The notes under the pieces: generated by a model
The model's database searches: none
Seen by the model: the letters and a program-made list of their open reading frames with translations, nothing else
Told to the model about the DNA's origin: nothing
Program-made: the position numbers and the translations under genes
Shown: positions 1 through 8,630 of the stretch, piece by piece
Layout: each line of letters opens with the position of its first letter
How positions within the stretch are numbered: the stretch's first letter is position 1
Source of the DNA: Desulfurococcaceae archaeon MEX13E-LK6-19
GTDB lineage: Archaea > Thermoproteota > Thermoprotei_A > Sulfolobales > Desulfurococcaceae
Reading direction: 5' to 3'
Assembly: GCA_029637525.1 (NCBI GenBank)
Contig: CP072660.1
Coordinates: 1,637,612 to 1,701,611, forward strand
DNA: 64,000 bases

Positions 1-147
1 ATAAATAGTGGGTCTAGGCATCTAAATTCTATTGTTCCAATAAGTATTAGTGTGTTATAGTTTTTGTCTTAATAAAAGAAACGCTACAGTCTTATAACCT
101 GCACGTTGTTGTATATTTGGAGGGAAAGAGGGGGTAGACAGGGGGGT

Positions 148-699
148 TTGGATACGGATAAAGAGCTTGAAAACATACTCGATAAGATTGTAAAAAACCT
201 GATATCACGAAAGAAGGAAGAGAAGACTATGAGCAGCCAAGTAGTTGTCAAGCCTTTAAAGCCTTTAAAGAGAGTTAAGATAGTCGATGTAAAGAGCCCT
301 CATGGTGTATATGTTTATAACAAGAAGGACAAGCTATGGGACCTAGTAATGGTTGATGGAGAAGCCTTTAAGCCCTGGAAAGACGGATACTGGATTATCT
401 ACTTCGACAACACTAGATGCCCCGCTTGCCGTATATATGATTTCTCATGGTATGTCTATGTAGAAACCATTGGTAGAACAATGGATGATACGGAGTTCGT
501 TATCATACTATGCGACTGGTTTGCACGTGAATGCAAATCAGAAGCCGCCAAGAAGTCTTTCGAGGAATACGATATCCATGCCTCGCCGACAACCATACTA
601 ATGAAGGTTTCTAATGGTAAAATAGAGAAGATGGAGAGAGTACGTGGAGCAAAGAATTTGGGTGAACTAATAGAGATAATAAATAAGTTCAGGAAATGA
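148..699 (+). CDS. Thioredoxin-like protein with CPAC motif
   Basis: This is a thioredoxin-fold protein of 183 residues. A CPAC dithiol (residues about 91-94) follows the beta-strand WIIYFDN, and a cis-proline-type motif ASPTT lies about 66 residues later. Both are placed as in thioredoxins and protein disulfide oxidoreductases, so a thiol-disulfide exchange role is inferred. No signal peptide is visible, so it is probably cytoplasmic. I chose the TTG at 148 because a run of G (141-146) sits just upstream. An ATG at 229 (MSSQVVV) is a possible shorter start. The N-terminal part, rich in Lys and Glu, is outside the thioredoxin fold. The partner substrate is unknown. The following gene is in the same direction about 55 bases downstream. 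Confidence 0.8.
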   Translation: MDTDKELENILDKIVKNLISRKKEEKTMSSQVVVKPLKPLKRVKIVDVKSPHGVYVYNKKDKLWDLVMVDGEAFKPWKDGYWIIYFDNTRCPACRIYDFSWYVYVETIGRTMDDTEFVIILCDWFARECKSEAAKKSFEEYDIHASPTTILMKVSNGKIEKMERVRGAKNLGELIEIINKFRK

Positions 700-754
700 T
701 TTTACTTGGTATACTCCATCCTTAGTTTTGTACATATAAATGGTGGCTTTATCT

Positions 755-1240
755 TTGAAGAAAATATATACGATAGGCTACAATTCGAGAGGGTTTGATT
801 CTTTTTTGAGAATACTTGCATACTATGGTATTAAGATCGTTATCGATGTTAGAAGGTTCCCTAAAAGCAGAATAGAATATTATAGTAGAGATTTTCTCGA
901 AGAAAACCTTCCAAAGCATAGCGTAGAGTATTTCTGGCTCGGTGACAAACTAGGTGGATTCCGTGGAGACTACATAGAGTACATGAAGACTCCTAGTTTT
1001 AGAGAAGGCATCAAACATTTGATCGAAATAGTAGAGAATGGTTACTCGAGAAACGTGTTCTCGGTGATAATGTGTAGGGAGATGCTTCCATGGCATTGTC
1101 ATAGAAGGTTTATCGCTGCTACATTGTATAGTCTTGGCTATAGAATCGTTCACATAATTGATAAGGGAAATACTATTGAACAGAGGTATGGTTTAGAAAA
1201 ATATGGTCTTGATTTAAAGGATTTATTCCCTAATCATTGA
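755..1240 (+). CDS. DUF488 family protein
   Basis: This DUF488 family member has about 161 residues. Its hallmarks are the N-terminal KKIYTIGYNSRGF, the DVRRFPKSR stretch, and the C-terminal cluster CREMLPWHCHRRFIA, which matches the family's conserved Cys/Glu...CHR motif. Family members are small cytoplasmic proteins of unknown biochemical role, so no function is assigned. The start is taken as TTG 755, because GGTGG (742-746) lies 8 bases upstream and the protein then begins MKKIYTIGY, typical of the family. An ATG at 740 would add five residues. The 3' end overlaps the convergent radical SAM gene by 18 bases. Confidence 0.82.
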   Translation: MKKIYTIGYNSRGFDSFLRILAYYGIKIVIDVRRFPKSRIEYYSRDFLEENLPKHSVEYFWLGDKLGGFRGDYIEYMKTPSFREGIKHLIEIVENGYSRNVFSVIMCREMLPWHCHRRFIAATLYSLGYRIVHIIDKGNTIEQRYGLEKYGLDLKDLFPNH

Positions 1241-2734
1241 TTCTATCATCGGTATTACCTTCTTGACTTTCCACCTGACATACCGCATAAAGAGCTTTAA
1301 CCCGACTCTAACTGGTAGCAGATAAGGTTCTTTCAGATAGAACTTGTTCATTATATCTTCAGCCCAGTATAGTGTGTGATTCAGCGTCTTTATCAAAACA
1401 TCTATGTGCTCTGATTTCAGTGAATGTTTCCTAAACCAGTCCTTGTTCTTCAATGCCCCCATTGGGACAAAGAACATCGGGACTATGATACTCCTGTACG
1501 GTTTCAGCCTGTCTATGAGCTCTGCTGTCGCTATAACATCTTCAGGTTTTTCTTCAGGTAGTCCAAGGATAATTGTTGCAGCCGGTATTATCTTGTTTTC
1601 ATGCATTATCATGAACGCATCTTCAACTACATCGGGCCATTTCTCTGGTGGGTAGGGGAGGCTTTTGCCCGGCATTATGATCTTTGCTAGCCTAGGGCTA
1701 CCAGTCTCGATGCCTACTTCTACTCCTAAGAAATCTTGTTTAATCAGTATTATGTCGTGCATTATTTTTGATACAAGTTTGTACTCGTCTTCAGCGTATT
1801 TTATCGCGGCTAGACTTGCATGACTCCAAGCTATGTTTCCTGGCACGGTATCTCTAGTCATTTCATGGAGTTTAATCAATGGTTCAGGCCTTGGTTTTAC
1901 TCCATCGGCATGGTAGAGTAAGACATCTTCACTATGTAGTATAACATTCTTTACACCATTCTCCAGGTTAACCATTATTTCCTTCCTGATCATATCAAGC
2001 GGCATAAACCTTAATGGCCTAAGTGTTACTGAACAGAATTTACATCCTCTTGGACAACCCCTCATAATTTCCACGAGACCATTGACACTAGCACCCTTTA
2101 TGACTGGTATTTCTTCGAGACTTGGGCTGTCCCGGGGTCCTACATAGATGTAGTCTGGGAGAGGCTCATTGTTCAAAGCTTTCTCTACAACATCAACTAT
2201 AACTCTCTCAGCTTCACCATCGATAACAGTATCTACACCCCATTTCTTCCAGCTTTCGAGCTCCCATATCCATTGCCATGCCGCTGGGCCTCCAACAATG
2301 ATCTTCACGCCTTTCTCCTTAGCCTTCCTGACAACAGGACTTTCCATGAACTTCCTGAAGCTAACTCTGTTCACCGGCTCCTTGCCCGAGATCATCCACC
2401 ACTCACTACTAGGCGGGCATAAAGCGAAGAAATCATGGTGTCCTATCATGAGAACCTTCATAGTATCAAGATGTTTATGTAAGTGATCAGGATCTATTAT
2501 AGCAGCTTTAAACCCTGCTTCAATAAGTTTAGCCTCAACCTTCCTCATGCCATAAGGTGCTTCAACAGGCTTGCCTTCACTATCAACTTTTACCTTTGGT
2601 GCTGCAAGCCACATCCAAACTTTCTCAGGAACCCCTATGGCTGGGCCTGTAGCAAGGAAGCCTAGGAACTCTCTACCGTGATGGTTACTCATCATAGTCC
2701 TATCTGTAGACAATACAACTTCATAGCCAGGCAT
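1223..2734 (-). CDS. B12-binding-type radical SAM protein
   Basis: This is a radical S-adenosylmethionine enzyme of about 503 residues. The cluster motif C-PRG-C-KF-C (about residues 227-234) binds the 4Fe-4S centre. The N-terminal 200 residues look like the Rossmann-type cobalamin-binding domain found in B12-radical SAM proteins (DHLHKHLDTMKVLMIGHHD, then IIVGGPAAW and VIDGEAE, which resemble the family's GGP and GEGE motifs). The organisation resembles the archaeal B12-binding/radical SAM group of unknown substrate. No canonical DxHxxG cobalamin ligand motif is obvious, so B12 use is uncertain. ATG 2734 follows a GGGTGAT ribosome site; in-frame GTG 2743 and ATG 2740 lie within that site. 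The next minus-strand gene upstream is 20 bases away, so co-transcription with the small regulator pair is likely. Confidence 0.8.
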   Translation of the reverse strand: MPGYEVVLSTDRTMMSNHHGREFLGFLATGPAIGVPEKVWMWLAAPKVKVDSEGKPVEAPYGMRKVEAKLIEAGFKAAIIDPDHLHKHLDTMKVLMIGHHDFFALCPPSSEWWMISGKEPVNRVSFRKFMESPVVRKAKEKGVKIIVGGPAAWQWIWELESWKKWGVDTVIDGEAERVIVDVVEKALNNEPLPDYIYVGPRDSPSLEEIPVIKGASVNGLVEIMRGCPRGCKFCSVTLRPLRFMPLDMIRKEIMVNLENGVKNVILHSEDVLLYHADGVKPRPEPLIKLHEMTRDTVPGNIAWSHASLAAIKYAEDEYKLVSKIMHDIILIKQDFLGVEVGIETGSPRLAKIIMPGKSLPYPPEKWPDVVEDAFMIMHENKIIPAATIILGLPEEKPEDVIATAELIDRLKPYRSIIVPMFFVPMGALKNKDWFRKHSLKSEHIDVLIKTLNHTLYWAEDIMNKFYLKEPYLLPVRVGLKLFMRYVRWKVKKVIPMIESMIRE

Positions 2735-2753
2735 GAGCATCACCCAAAGGAAA

Positions 2754-3122
2754 TTAACTTATTTTCTCAACAGAGAGGCCACGAGTTAGAGCAACATTAT
2801 AATATTCGATCATATCATGAGAGACAAGAACAAGATGAGGCTTGTCCTTTACTTCATGAGCCAGGGAAGCAAGGTCTTCTACATTGGGTCCACGGTATTT
2901 TATGATTAATGTATAAGCGATATTGTTTGAGATAAGGTCTCTTAGCTTCTCAACATAATATGGCTTACCCATAGGAGATATGACGTGTATAATAAATCTC
3001 CTATACCCCTTCACAGCAATTTCATACAACTTAGCCAGAGCTGTCGTAGCCACACTATCGCTACCATTATTGTAGACGAGTATTACATGGAAAGCATTCT
3101 CTTCAAACAACATGGTTTTCAC
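2754..3122 (-). CDS. Hypothetical protein (regulator-linked)
   Basis: This is a 122-residue soluble protein that I do not recognise. The alternation of hydrophobic strands and helices (FHVILVYNNGSDSV, FIIHVISPMG, LIIKYRG, HLVLVSHDM) suggests a small alpha/beta, possibly Rossmann-like, fold such as the UspA/PP-loop type. That is inference only. The start is GTG 3122 behind a strong GGAGGTGA site. It overlaps the end of the winged-helix regulator gene by 20 bases, so the two are translationally coupled, and it precedes the radical SAM gene by 20 bases. The regulator, this gene and the radical SAM gene look like one operon. Confidence 0.65.
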   Translation of the reverse strand: MKTMLFEENAFHVILVYNNGSDSVATTALAKLYEIAVKGYRRFIIHVISPMGKPYYVEKLRDLISNNIAYTLIIKYRGPNVEDLASLAHEVKDKPHLVLVSHDMIEYYNVALTRGLSVEKIS

Positions 3123-3516
3123 TACTTCTCACCTCCTTCTTCTCGATAAGAGAATCAAGCTCCTTGATCAACGAATCAATGCCGTGAGAGAGCTCGGAAG
3201 GCGTGTAATCTAGAACAGCTCTCAGATTCTCTCTTATCTCCCTGATATGATCCATTATTACCTTCTCTATAGCACCAGGCTTAAGACTTATGAGTAGACT
3301 CCTGCGTTTACCACGTTTAAGCTCTACAAGAAACCTCTCCTCAAGAATCCTTAGTGCCGAAGACAAATGGCTTTTAGCATACCCTGTCTTCTCAGCCAAC
3401 TCACTAAGAGTCAATGGCCTACCCTCAGCTAATAATATCGCTACTATAGCGGCAGCTACCGGCGGGAACCCAAGTAGCATCATTAATCTTCCAATACTAT
3501 TCGCGATAAACGTCAT
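3103..3516 (-). CDS. Winged-helix transcriptional regulator (MarR/GbsR-like)
   Basis: This is a cytoplasmic DNA-binding protein of about 137 residues. The winged-helix part reads LTLSELAEKTGYAKSHLSSALRILEERFLVE, with a basic wing (LKRGKRRSLL), followed by a C-terminal helical region rich in Glu and Lys that probably dimerises. ATG 3516 is chosen because CCCTCCC on the plus strand (GGGAGGG on the coding strand, 3525-3531) is a ribosome site 8 bases upstream. An in-frame ATG at 3564 would add 16 residues without a ribosome site, and those codons overlap a 20-base dyad. The regulator is divergent from the dUTPase gene and precedes the hypothetical and radical SAM genes. Autoregulation through the dyad is inferred. 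Confidence 0.75.
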   Translation of the reverse strand: MTFIANSIGRLMMLLGFPPVAAAIVAILLAEGRPLTLSELAEKTGYAKSHLSSALRILEERFLVELKRGKRRSLLISLKPGAIEKVIMDHIREIRENLRAVLDYTPSELSHGIDSLIKELDSLIEKKEVRSSENHVV

Positions 3517-3538
3517 CAACACATCCCTCCCGCGCGAC

Positions 3539-3558
3539 TGTTCGGTTTGTTCCGAACA
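3539..3558. promoter_or_regulatory. Dyad, candidate operator of the winged-helix regulator
   Basis: TGTTCGG, a 6-base spacer, then CCGAACA forms a perfect 7-base inverted repeat just upstream of the regulator's ribosome site. Its position between two TATA-like elements and the start codon suits binding by a dimeric winged-helix protein. Autoregulation is an inference. Confidence 0.5.
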
Positions 3559-3592
3559 CTCCATATATTCCTAACTACTAGGTGACCATTAC

Positions 3593-3604
3593 GGATATAT
3601 AAGC
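3593..3604. promoter_or_regulatory. TATA element in divergent regulator/dut intergenic region
   Basis: The AT core ATATATAA (3595-3602), flanked by GG and GC, lies between the winged-helix regulator (minus) and the dUTPase gene (plus). It is nearly symmetrical and could serve either direction. Initiation about 25 bases downstream on the plus strand would give a dut leader of roughly 70 bases. Confidence 0.4.
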
Positions 3605-3696
3605 TTGCATCAACACCCAGCCAATAGATCAGTGATAACCCCTAGTTTCTAAGAAGACTACCTGCCAGCAACTTTTCCATAGAGGTGTATAGAGCC

Positions 3697-4164
3697 GTGA
3701 TCATCCCACCACAGAAACTAGTGGACCTAGGGTTCAGCAGCGAGAATATTGATTGCAGTGGCCTTAAGTTGACACTTGCCGAAGTATATGTTACTGCTTC
3801 GCAGGGAGTACTTGGCACTGATGAAAGGATTTTGCCTGAGTATAGAGCCCTAGAGCCTGATCATGAGGGATACTTCTATCTTGATAAAGGAGCTTATGTC
3901 ATTAGGTATAACGAATACGTTAAGATCCCTCGTGACACAATAGCATTAGCCATACCTAGGTCAAGCCTACTACGTATGGGTGTAACCCTCTTCACAGCTG
4001 TTTGGGACCCCGGCTATGAGGGGCGAGGTTATGGTCTACTTCTTGTAGAAAATCCCCATGGAGTTAAGCTGCAGAAAGGTGTGCAGGTAGCTCAACTAGT
4101 CTATATAAGGATGGAAGAAGAATCGTTGAAGCCATATCGTGGAGTATACTATGGTGAGCGATAA
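3697..4164 (+). CDS. dut: dUTPase / dCTP deaminase family nucleotidohydrolase
   Basis: This is a deoxynucleotide-sanitising enzyme of about 155 residues in the trimeric dUTPase/dCTP-deaminase superfamily. It most likely hydrolyses dUTP to dUMP and pyrophosphate, keeping uracil out of DNA. Visible motifs are IDCSGLKLTL near the N-terminus, the central IPRSSLLRMG (the conserved PRSSLxxxG motif), and AVWDPGYEGRGYG (the DxGYxGxG motif). The length fits archaeal dUTPases. Start GTG 3697 has GAGGTG (3682-3687) about 9 bases upstream; GTG 3685 would lie inside that site. The next gene, 62 bases away, is a radical SAM-HhH protein of the putative DNA-repair type. A dCTP deaminase activity cannot be excluded. 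Confidence 0.88.
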   Translation: MIIPPQKLVDLGFSSENIDCSGLKLTLAEVYVTASQGVLGTDERILPEYRALEPDHEGYFYLDKGAYVIRYNEYVKIPRDTIALAIPRSSLLRMGVTLFTAVWDPGYEGRGYGLLLVENPHGVKLQKGVQVAQLVYIRMEEESLKPYRGVYYGER

Positions 4165-4226
4165 TTAAACAATAGGGAGTAAACACAGTATAAAAAACAG
4201 TCTATAATAGTAGGGTAATAGCCGCT

Positions 4227-5270
4227 ATGTCTTATGAACAACTGATCAAGGGAGCTGTACTAGATAAGGATAGGATCGACCTATACAAGAAGCCTAAGTA
4301 CAGGTTATTCAAGACTCTATACTCTGATGCATGCAGAATGGATTGTAAGTATTGTCCATTCAGCAGACACTGCAACTACCCTAGAGCTTCATGGAGAGAA
4401 GACGAGCTAGTTAGAGTATTCCTAGACGCCTATAAGAGTCGCCGTGTAGACGGTTTATTCTTGTCTAGTAGCTTGTTCAACGATCCGGAGACTGTTGTTG
4501 AGAAGGAGCTATCTATTGTAGAAATACTTAGAAAGAGGGGTTATCGTGGATACATTCATCTACGGCTAATGCCTGGTACACCTAAAGACCTCTTGTTCCA
4601 TGCCGCGGTCCTAGCCGATAGAGCTGGCATCAACATAGAAGCCCCTAGACACGTATTCCACGAGATTGCTCCTAGTAAAGGAGATTGGCTCAACGATATC
4701 ATAAAAAGGATTGAATGGCTTGTATGGCTGAAAAGGAAGTTCCGGAGAGAGCAAAGACGTGGACCAGGCTACCTCTCATCGGGAATAGATACGCAGATCA
4801 TGCTTGGTGTTCTGGATGAAACCGATCTCGAGGTAATTGAGACTGTATGGCGTCTTCTTCAAGTAGGCGTCGACCGGATCTACATAAGTGGTTTCCGTCC
4901 CTACAAACAAACCCCTCTTGAGAACAAGAATCCTATTAACCATCATAGGTACTTAAGAGTAGTAAAAGCAGTAGAGCTCATGAGAGCCTATGGTTTCACT
5001 CTCGACGAAATAAAGACTATAGTTGACGGGAACGGCATGCTCATGCCAGGAGACCCCAAGGTATTATATGCTAAAATGAACAAGCACTTGTACCCTGTAG
5101 ACGTAAATAATGATCCCTATGAAAGATTGATACGTGTACCAGGAATAGGTCCCCGTACAGCTAGAAAAATAATTGCTCTACGCAAGGACAAGAAACTACA
5201 GCCAAATGACTTAATCAAGATAATGGGTTGGCAAAGATACAAACAGGCCAGCAAATACATCACAATGTAA
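4227..5270 (+). CDS. Radical SAM protein with C-terminal helix-hairpin-helix (putative DNA modification/repair)
   Basis: This 347-residue enzyme has the radical SAM cluster motif C-RMD-C-KY-C (residues 36-43), then PFSRHCNYPRA, and a C-terminal helix-hairpin-helix VPGIGPRTARKII (about residue 304 on). The architecture matches the COG4277-like 'putative DNA modification/repair radical SAM' family, whose bacterial members often neighbour a uracil-DNA glycosylase-type gene. The helix-hairpin-helix suggests DNA binding; the chemistry is unknown. Here the neighbour is a dUTPase, which keeps the uracil theme. It is shorter than the roughly 400-residue bacterial forms. The ATG at 4227 is the clear start. 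Confidence 0.85.
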   Translation: MSYEQLIKGAVLDKDRIDLYKKPKYRLFKTLYSDACRMDCKYCPFSRHCNYPRASWREDELVRVFLDAYKSRRVDGLFLSSSLFNDPETVVEKELSIVEILRKRGYRGYIHLRLMPGTPKDLLFHAAVLADRAGINIEAPRHVFHEIAPSKGDWLNDIIKRIEWLVWLKRKFRREQRRGPGYLSSGIDTQIMLGVLDETDLEVIETVWRLLQVGVDRIYISGFRPYKQTPLENKNPINHHRYLRVVKAVELMRAYGFTLDEIKTIVDGNGMLMPGDPKVLYAKMNKHLYPVDVNNDPYERLIRVPGIGPRTARKIIALRKDKKLQPNDLIKIMGWQRYKQASKYITM

Positions 5271-5697
5271 TCAATAACCTATATCAGCAAGTAATAGGTT
5301 AACGTAGAAAACAAGAGAGTCTGTGTCGTGTTTCTTGAAAATACGCCATAAATTCTATGAAGAGACAGGAAAAAGACCCAGAACATGCCAAGTATGTTTT
5401 GCATGAACATGATTATCTTGAAGCGGTTTTCAAACCAAAAGTCTCTTAAAATAAAGACTAGAAAAGATCTTCTCATTCAAAATAGCTGGTCTTTACATGG
5501 TTTCTCTATGGAACTTATATGTAATGTATACCGGCAAACCAAGAAAATTGCTTGTAACAAACACTATCTCTATAGCTTGCCAGTCTTCTCCTGCTGTACC
5601 AGTTTTATTAATTATACACCTTTAATACTAAGTTTGAGATAACCATGCTTAATATAGTATATAGTGGAAATACCGTGGCTATGGGGTGTTGTAAGTA
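5271..5697. other. Intergenic region, no gene seen
   Basis: This is a 427-base AT-rich stretch between two plus-strand genes. The two short open frames inside it lack ribosome sites and have no family resemblance. I saw no tRNA cloverleaf, no convincing C/D-box pair and no long inverted repeat. The last 60 bases presumably hold the promoter of the following oxidoreductase gene. Confidence 0.5.
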
Positions 5698-6789
5698 TTG
5701 AGTGATATTGTATTCATAGGTCTTGGACGTGTTGGTTCTCTTGCTCTCGAACTCTTTCTGAAAGACCTTAATGGCGACAGGTATAGTATTACTTGTATTG
5801 ATGCTGTTGATAGAAGTGATTTGGCGGAGAAGCTTGGGGCTAAGTTTGTAAAAGCGAGTTCTCCGAGCGAGATAGCTAGGGTTGCTTCGGAGGCTTCTCT
5901 TGCTTGTATAGCGTTACCTTCTATTGTAGCGTTCCGTGTCGCCAAGGAGGTTATTAATCATGGAGTAAACGTTGTTGATGTATCGTTTATTCGCGAAGAC
6001 CCTTATCTTCTTGACCTTGATGCCGTGAAGAATAATGTTTTCTACGTACCCGATGCAGGGTTTGCTCCCGGGTACAGTAATCTCGTAGCCGGGTTCTTCC
6101 AGGATAAACTGGGTGGCGAGCTAGACGAGCTCATCATACATGTTGGCGGCATACCTGTTGAGCCAGTACCCCCAATAGGCTATGTTATCACGTGGAATCC
6201 ACTGGATTTAATAGAGGAGTATACTAGGCCAGCCCGGATAGTTCTTAACGACACGATACAGTACGTCGACCCCTTGTCGATAATCCACCGTGTAGAGATA
6301 GAAGGGCTTGGAGTATTCGAGGGATTCTACAGTGATGGGCTAAGGACTATGCTAAGAAACATAAAGGCCAAGAAAATGGCCGAAATAACGATCAGGCATC
6401 CAGGACATTTACAAGCAATGAAGCTACTGAAGACACTGGGCTTCTTCCAGGATAAACCTGTTGAAGTCGATGGAGTCCGTGTTGAGCCTAAGAAACTGAC
6501 TGCGAAATTATTTGAAGAAAAACTATCGATAAAAACGAAAGACATCGCCATACTGGAGGTTATAGCCAGGAAGAAAGAACAAACACTACGCCACCTATCA
6601 TACCTTATAGGAGGAAACGGGAAACCACCAGCAACAACACTCTACACAGCACTAGTATACGCGAAAACAATAGATATCGCATTAAGAAACAACATAGAAC
6701 CAGGTGTGCAACCACTAGAAAAACTCCACAACTATAAAGAAGAATACGAACAATACCTAGGCAAATACATGAAAATAGAGTACAAATAG
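5698..6789 (+). CDS. Saccharopine-dehydrogenase-like oxidoreductase
   Basis: This 363-residue protein opens with a Rossmann NAD(P)-binding fold (VFIGLGRVGSLALELF, a GxGxxG motif at residues 7-12). It continues with the saccharopine dehydrogenase-type organisation: DVSFIREDPYLLDL, VPDAGFAPGYSNLVAG, and a catalytic/substrate domain containing HVGGIPVEP. The family includes saccharopine dehydrogenases and carboxynorspermidine-type dehydrogenases. The exact substrate is not visible, and archaea of this kind usually lack a saccharopine pathway. The start is TTG 5698 with GGGGTG about 11 bases upstream. It is a single gene with its own upstream gap. Confidence 0.78.
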   Translation: MSDIVFIGLGRVGSLALELFLKDLNGDRYSITCIDAVDRSDLAEKLGAKFVKASSPSEIARVASEASLACIALPSIVAFRVAKEVINHGVNVVDVSFIREDPYLLDLDAVKNNVFYVPDAGFAPGYSNLVAGFFQDKLGGELDELIIHVGGIPVEPVPPIGYVITWNPLDLIEEYTRPARIVLNDTIQYVDPLSIIHRVEIEGLGVFEGFYSDGLRTMLRNIKAKKMAEITIRHPGHLQAMKLLKTLGFFQDKPVEVDGVRVEPKKLTAKLFEEKLSIKTKDIAILEVIARKKEQTLRHLSYLIGGNGKPPATTLYTALVYAKTIDIALRNNIEPGVQPLEKLHNYKEEYEQYLGKYMKIEYK

Positions 6790-6917
6790 CATTGCCATAT
6801 CATGCTTCGTTATTTAGAGAAGATAATTGTATTTAATTTAACAAGACGTTTATTTTATGAACAGCTAAGTAATTAAATATAAAATATAATCAATCAAGAT
6901 ACTTGGGTGTGCCAGGC

Positions 6918-7865
6918 GTGGAGATTCCTGTTCTTGTTTTTATTGATGTTTTATCCAGTATTGTTATTGAAAGAAAGGATAGTGGTAAGATTATTGTTCC
7001 TAGTAAATGTGTACGTGAGGAATTATCTCGTTACCTTAGCGACGATAGATTATCTATAGATCTAGTTGAGAGCCGTGGTTTTGTTGATGCCGATATCGTG
7101 TATACTTCAATGGATTATATTAATAATGATGTAGCTACTAGCATTACCACGAGTTTTAACGGCGTCTTGATTATTGACGAGCCTATTCTTGGTGTTTACA
7201 AGGATCCTTTTCTCGTGAAAAAGCTTGTTTCCCAAGGGTTTGCTAGGTCATGGATTCCCGTTGGCAAAGGGATAGCGTTACTTGCTAGAAGGGGTTTTGA
7301 CAACGATTTTCTTAGAGGAACCATAGAGGTTTATCGTGAATCATTTATTAAAGGCCCTAATCCAATCCACTATAATACTGCCTACCTTCTATACATCATG
7401 ACGAAGTTTGCTTGCAGGTACTATAGTAAGGGGATTGTCGTTGAAGTAGGTACTGGCAGAGGTTTCTCGACACTATGGCTTGCCCATGCCTGTATGGAGA
7501 CTGGTTGCAGGCTAGTTTCTTATGATGTATCAGCTGAACGTATAGAATCTGCTAGAATGTTTCTCAAAAAGCTTGGCCTCATAGATCATGTGGAGCTTGT
7601 CTGTAGTGATGCAAGGAATCCTAGAGATTTTGCTGACGAGGTGAACTTGTTGTTTATTGATGGGAAGAAAGATGAGTACCTCGATTACCTTAAAGCCTTT
7701 GAACAATACTTGATTAAAGGAGCAGTGATCTTGGCACACAACACTATATCAAATAGCGACCTAACAGCCAACTACATTAAACATGTTTACAAGAAATACA
7801 AGTCCATAACAGTACTAAGCGACCCTGCTGGAGTGACGATAAGCGTAAAAACAACTAAACAATAG
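6918..7865 (+). CDS. SAM-dependent methyltransferase (class I, O-methyltransferase-like)
   Basis: This protein has about 315 residues. The C-terminal half is a class I methyltransferase: VVEVGTGRGFSTLWLA is the SAM-binding motif I, LVSYDVSAERIESAR the motif II acidic loop, and VELVCSDARN and LLFIDGKKDEYLDYL match the O-methyltransferase pattern. The N-terminal 150 residues (LVFIDVLSSIVIER, DIVYTSMDYINN, VLIIDEPILGVY) are not part of the catalytic domain and I do not recognise them. The start is uncertain: GTG 6918 follows GGGTG (6905-6909) by 8 bases, and TTG 6903 and GTG 6909 are in frame. The substrate is unknown. Confidence 0.78.
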   Translation: MEIPVLVFIDVLSSIVIERKDSGKIIVPSKCVREELSRYLSDDRLSIDLVESRGFVDADIVYTSMDYINNDVATSITTSFNGVLIIDEPILGVYKDPFLVKKLVSQGFARSWIPVGKGIALLARRGFDNDFLRGTIEVYRESFIKGPNPIHYNTAYLLYIMTKFACRYYSKGIVVEVGTGRGFSTLWLAHACMETGCRLVSYDVSAERIESARMFLKKLGLIDHVELVCSDARNPRDFADEVNLLFIDGKKDEYLDYLKAFEQYLIKGAVILAHNTISNSDLTANYIKHVYKKYKSITVLSDPAGVTISVKTTKQ

Positions 7866-8030
7866 CTAGTTTTAAGTGGAAGCAATGTTTAGATCATGCT
7901 TATAATTGACTACTATGATTCATAGTACAAAATTTATTTAGCACTCATAACACAATGTATGTTTGGGAACACTATAATCTGCCATGGATACAGCGCAATT
8001 AACCACATAGCTATACCAAGGTGAATATCA

Positions 8031-8480
8031 TTGTCTAACACCGCTAGTAGTCTCCAATACGAGCTTCTTGAAGAAGCTAACTTCGTGAAGACATTAAATA
8101 CTATTTCGAGAATAATAGCGTTCATTATATTCATAATAGAGGTACCATATGCACTCTTCCTCTTTGCAATAACATCACATATGCTTGAGTCATCAACATC
8201 GCCACCGCCATTCTTTTTCAAAGGAATACTTTTTGCCATCGTATTGTTTATGCTAGCCTCAGGCATAGTAAACTTCATAATATTTCTAGGCCTCGGCGAC
8301 GTAAACAACCTCATTAAGAGACAAGAGTATAAGAGAGCCCGCAACGCTACATTGATCTACATGATCCTAGGCTTCGTCTTCTCATGGATCCTAGTAGGTG
8401 CATTACTACTAATAGCATACATGAAATACGATACATTGATCAGATTGCATGAATCTATTTCCAAGCAGTCCTCAGTTTAA
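8031..8480 (+). CDS. Small multi-spanning membrane protein
   Basis: This 149-residue protein has about four hydrophobic helices (IIAFIIFIIEVPYALFLFAI; FKGILFAIVLFMLASGIVNFIIFLGL; NATLIYMILGFVFSWILVGALLLIAY). It begins with a polar head (MSNTASSLQYELLEEANF) and ends with a short charged tail. The start is TTG 8031 with AGGTGA 7 bases upstream. I do not recognise the family. It stands alone between the methyltransferase and a radical SAM gene, so the neighbours suggest no role. Confidence 0.6.
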   Translation: MSNTASSLQYELLEEANFVKTLNTISRIIAFIIFIIEVPYALFLFAITSHMLESSTSPPPFFFKGILFAIVLFMLASGIVNFIIFLGLGDVNNLIKRQEYKRARNATLIYMILGFVFSWILVGALLLIAYMKYDTLIRLHESISKQSSV

Positions 8481-8621
8481 ACATGGGGTCTCTGGCATAA
8501 CGTTTCAACCCAATACACGTATCAACAGCTATAGTAAACGAGCTATTGCTTGTAACCAGTTGATAAAGTATTGAGGGAGGTTAGGAGAAGAGAAGAAGCT
8601 AATGTGATGTTTTACAGCGAA

Positions 8622-8630
8622 TTTATAAAT
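8622..8630 (+). promoter_or_regulatory. TATA box upstream of radical SAM gene
   Basis: TTTATAAAT forms an archaeal TATA element about 120 bases before the radical SAM start. Transcription from about 8655 would give a leader of roughly 95 bases that includes the mini-ORF at 8692-8730. Confidence 0.5.

Noticed and set aside
5385-5642. 85-codon frame between the radical SAM and oxidoreductase genes
   Set aside because: No ribosome site, unusual residue composition and no recognised motif.
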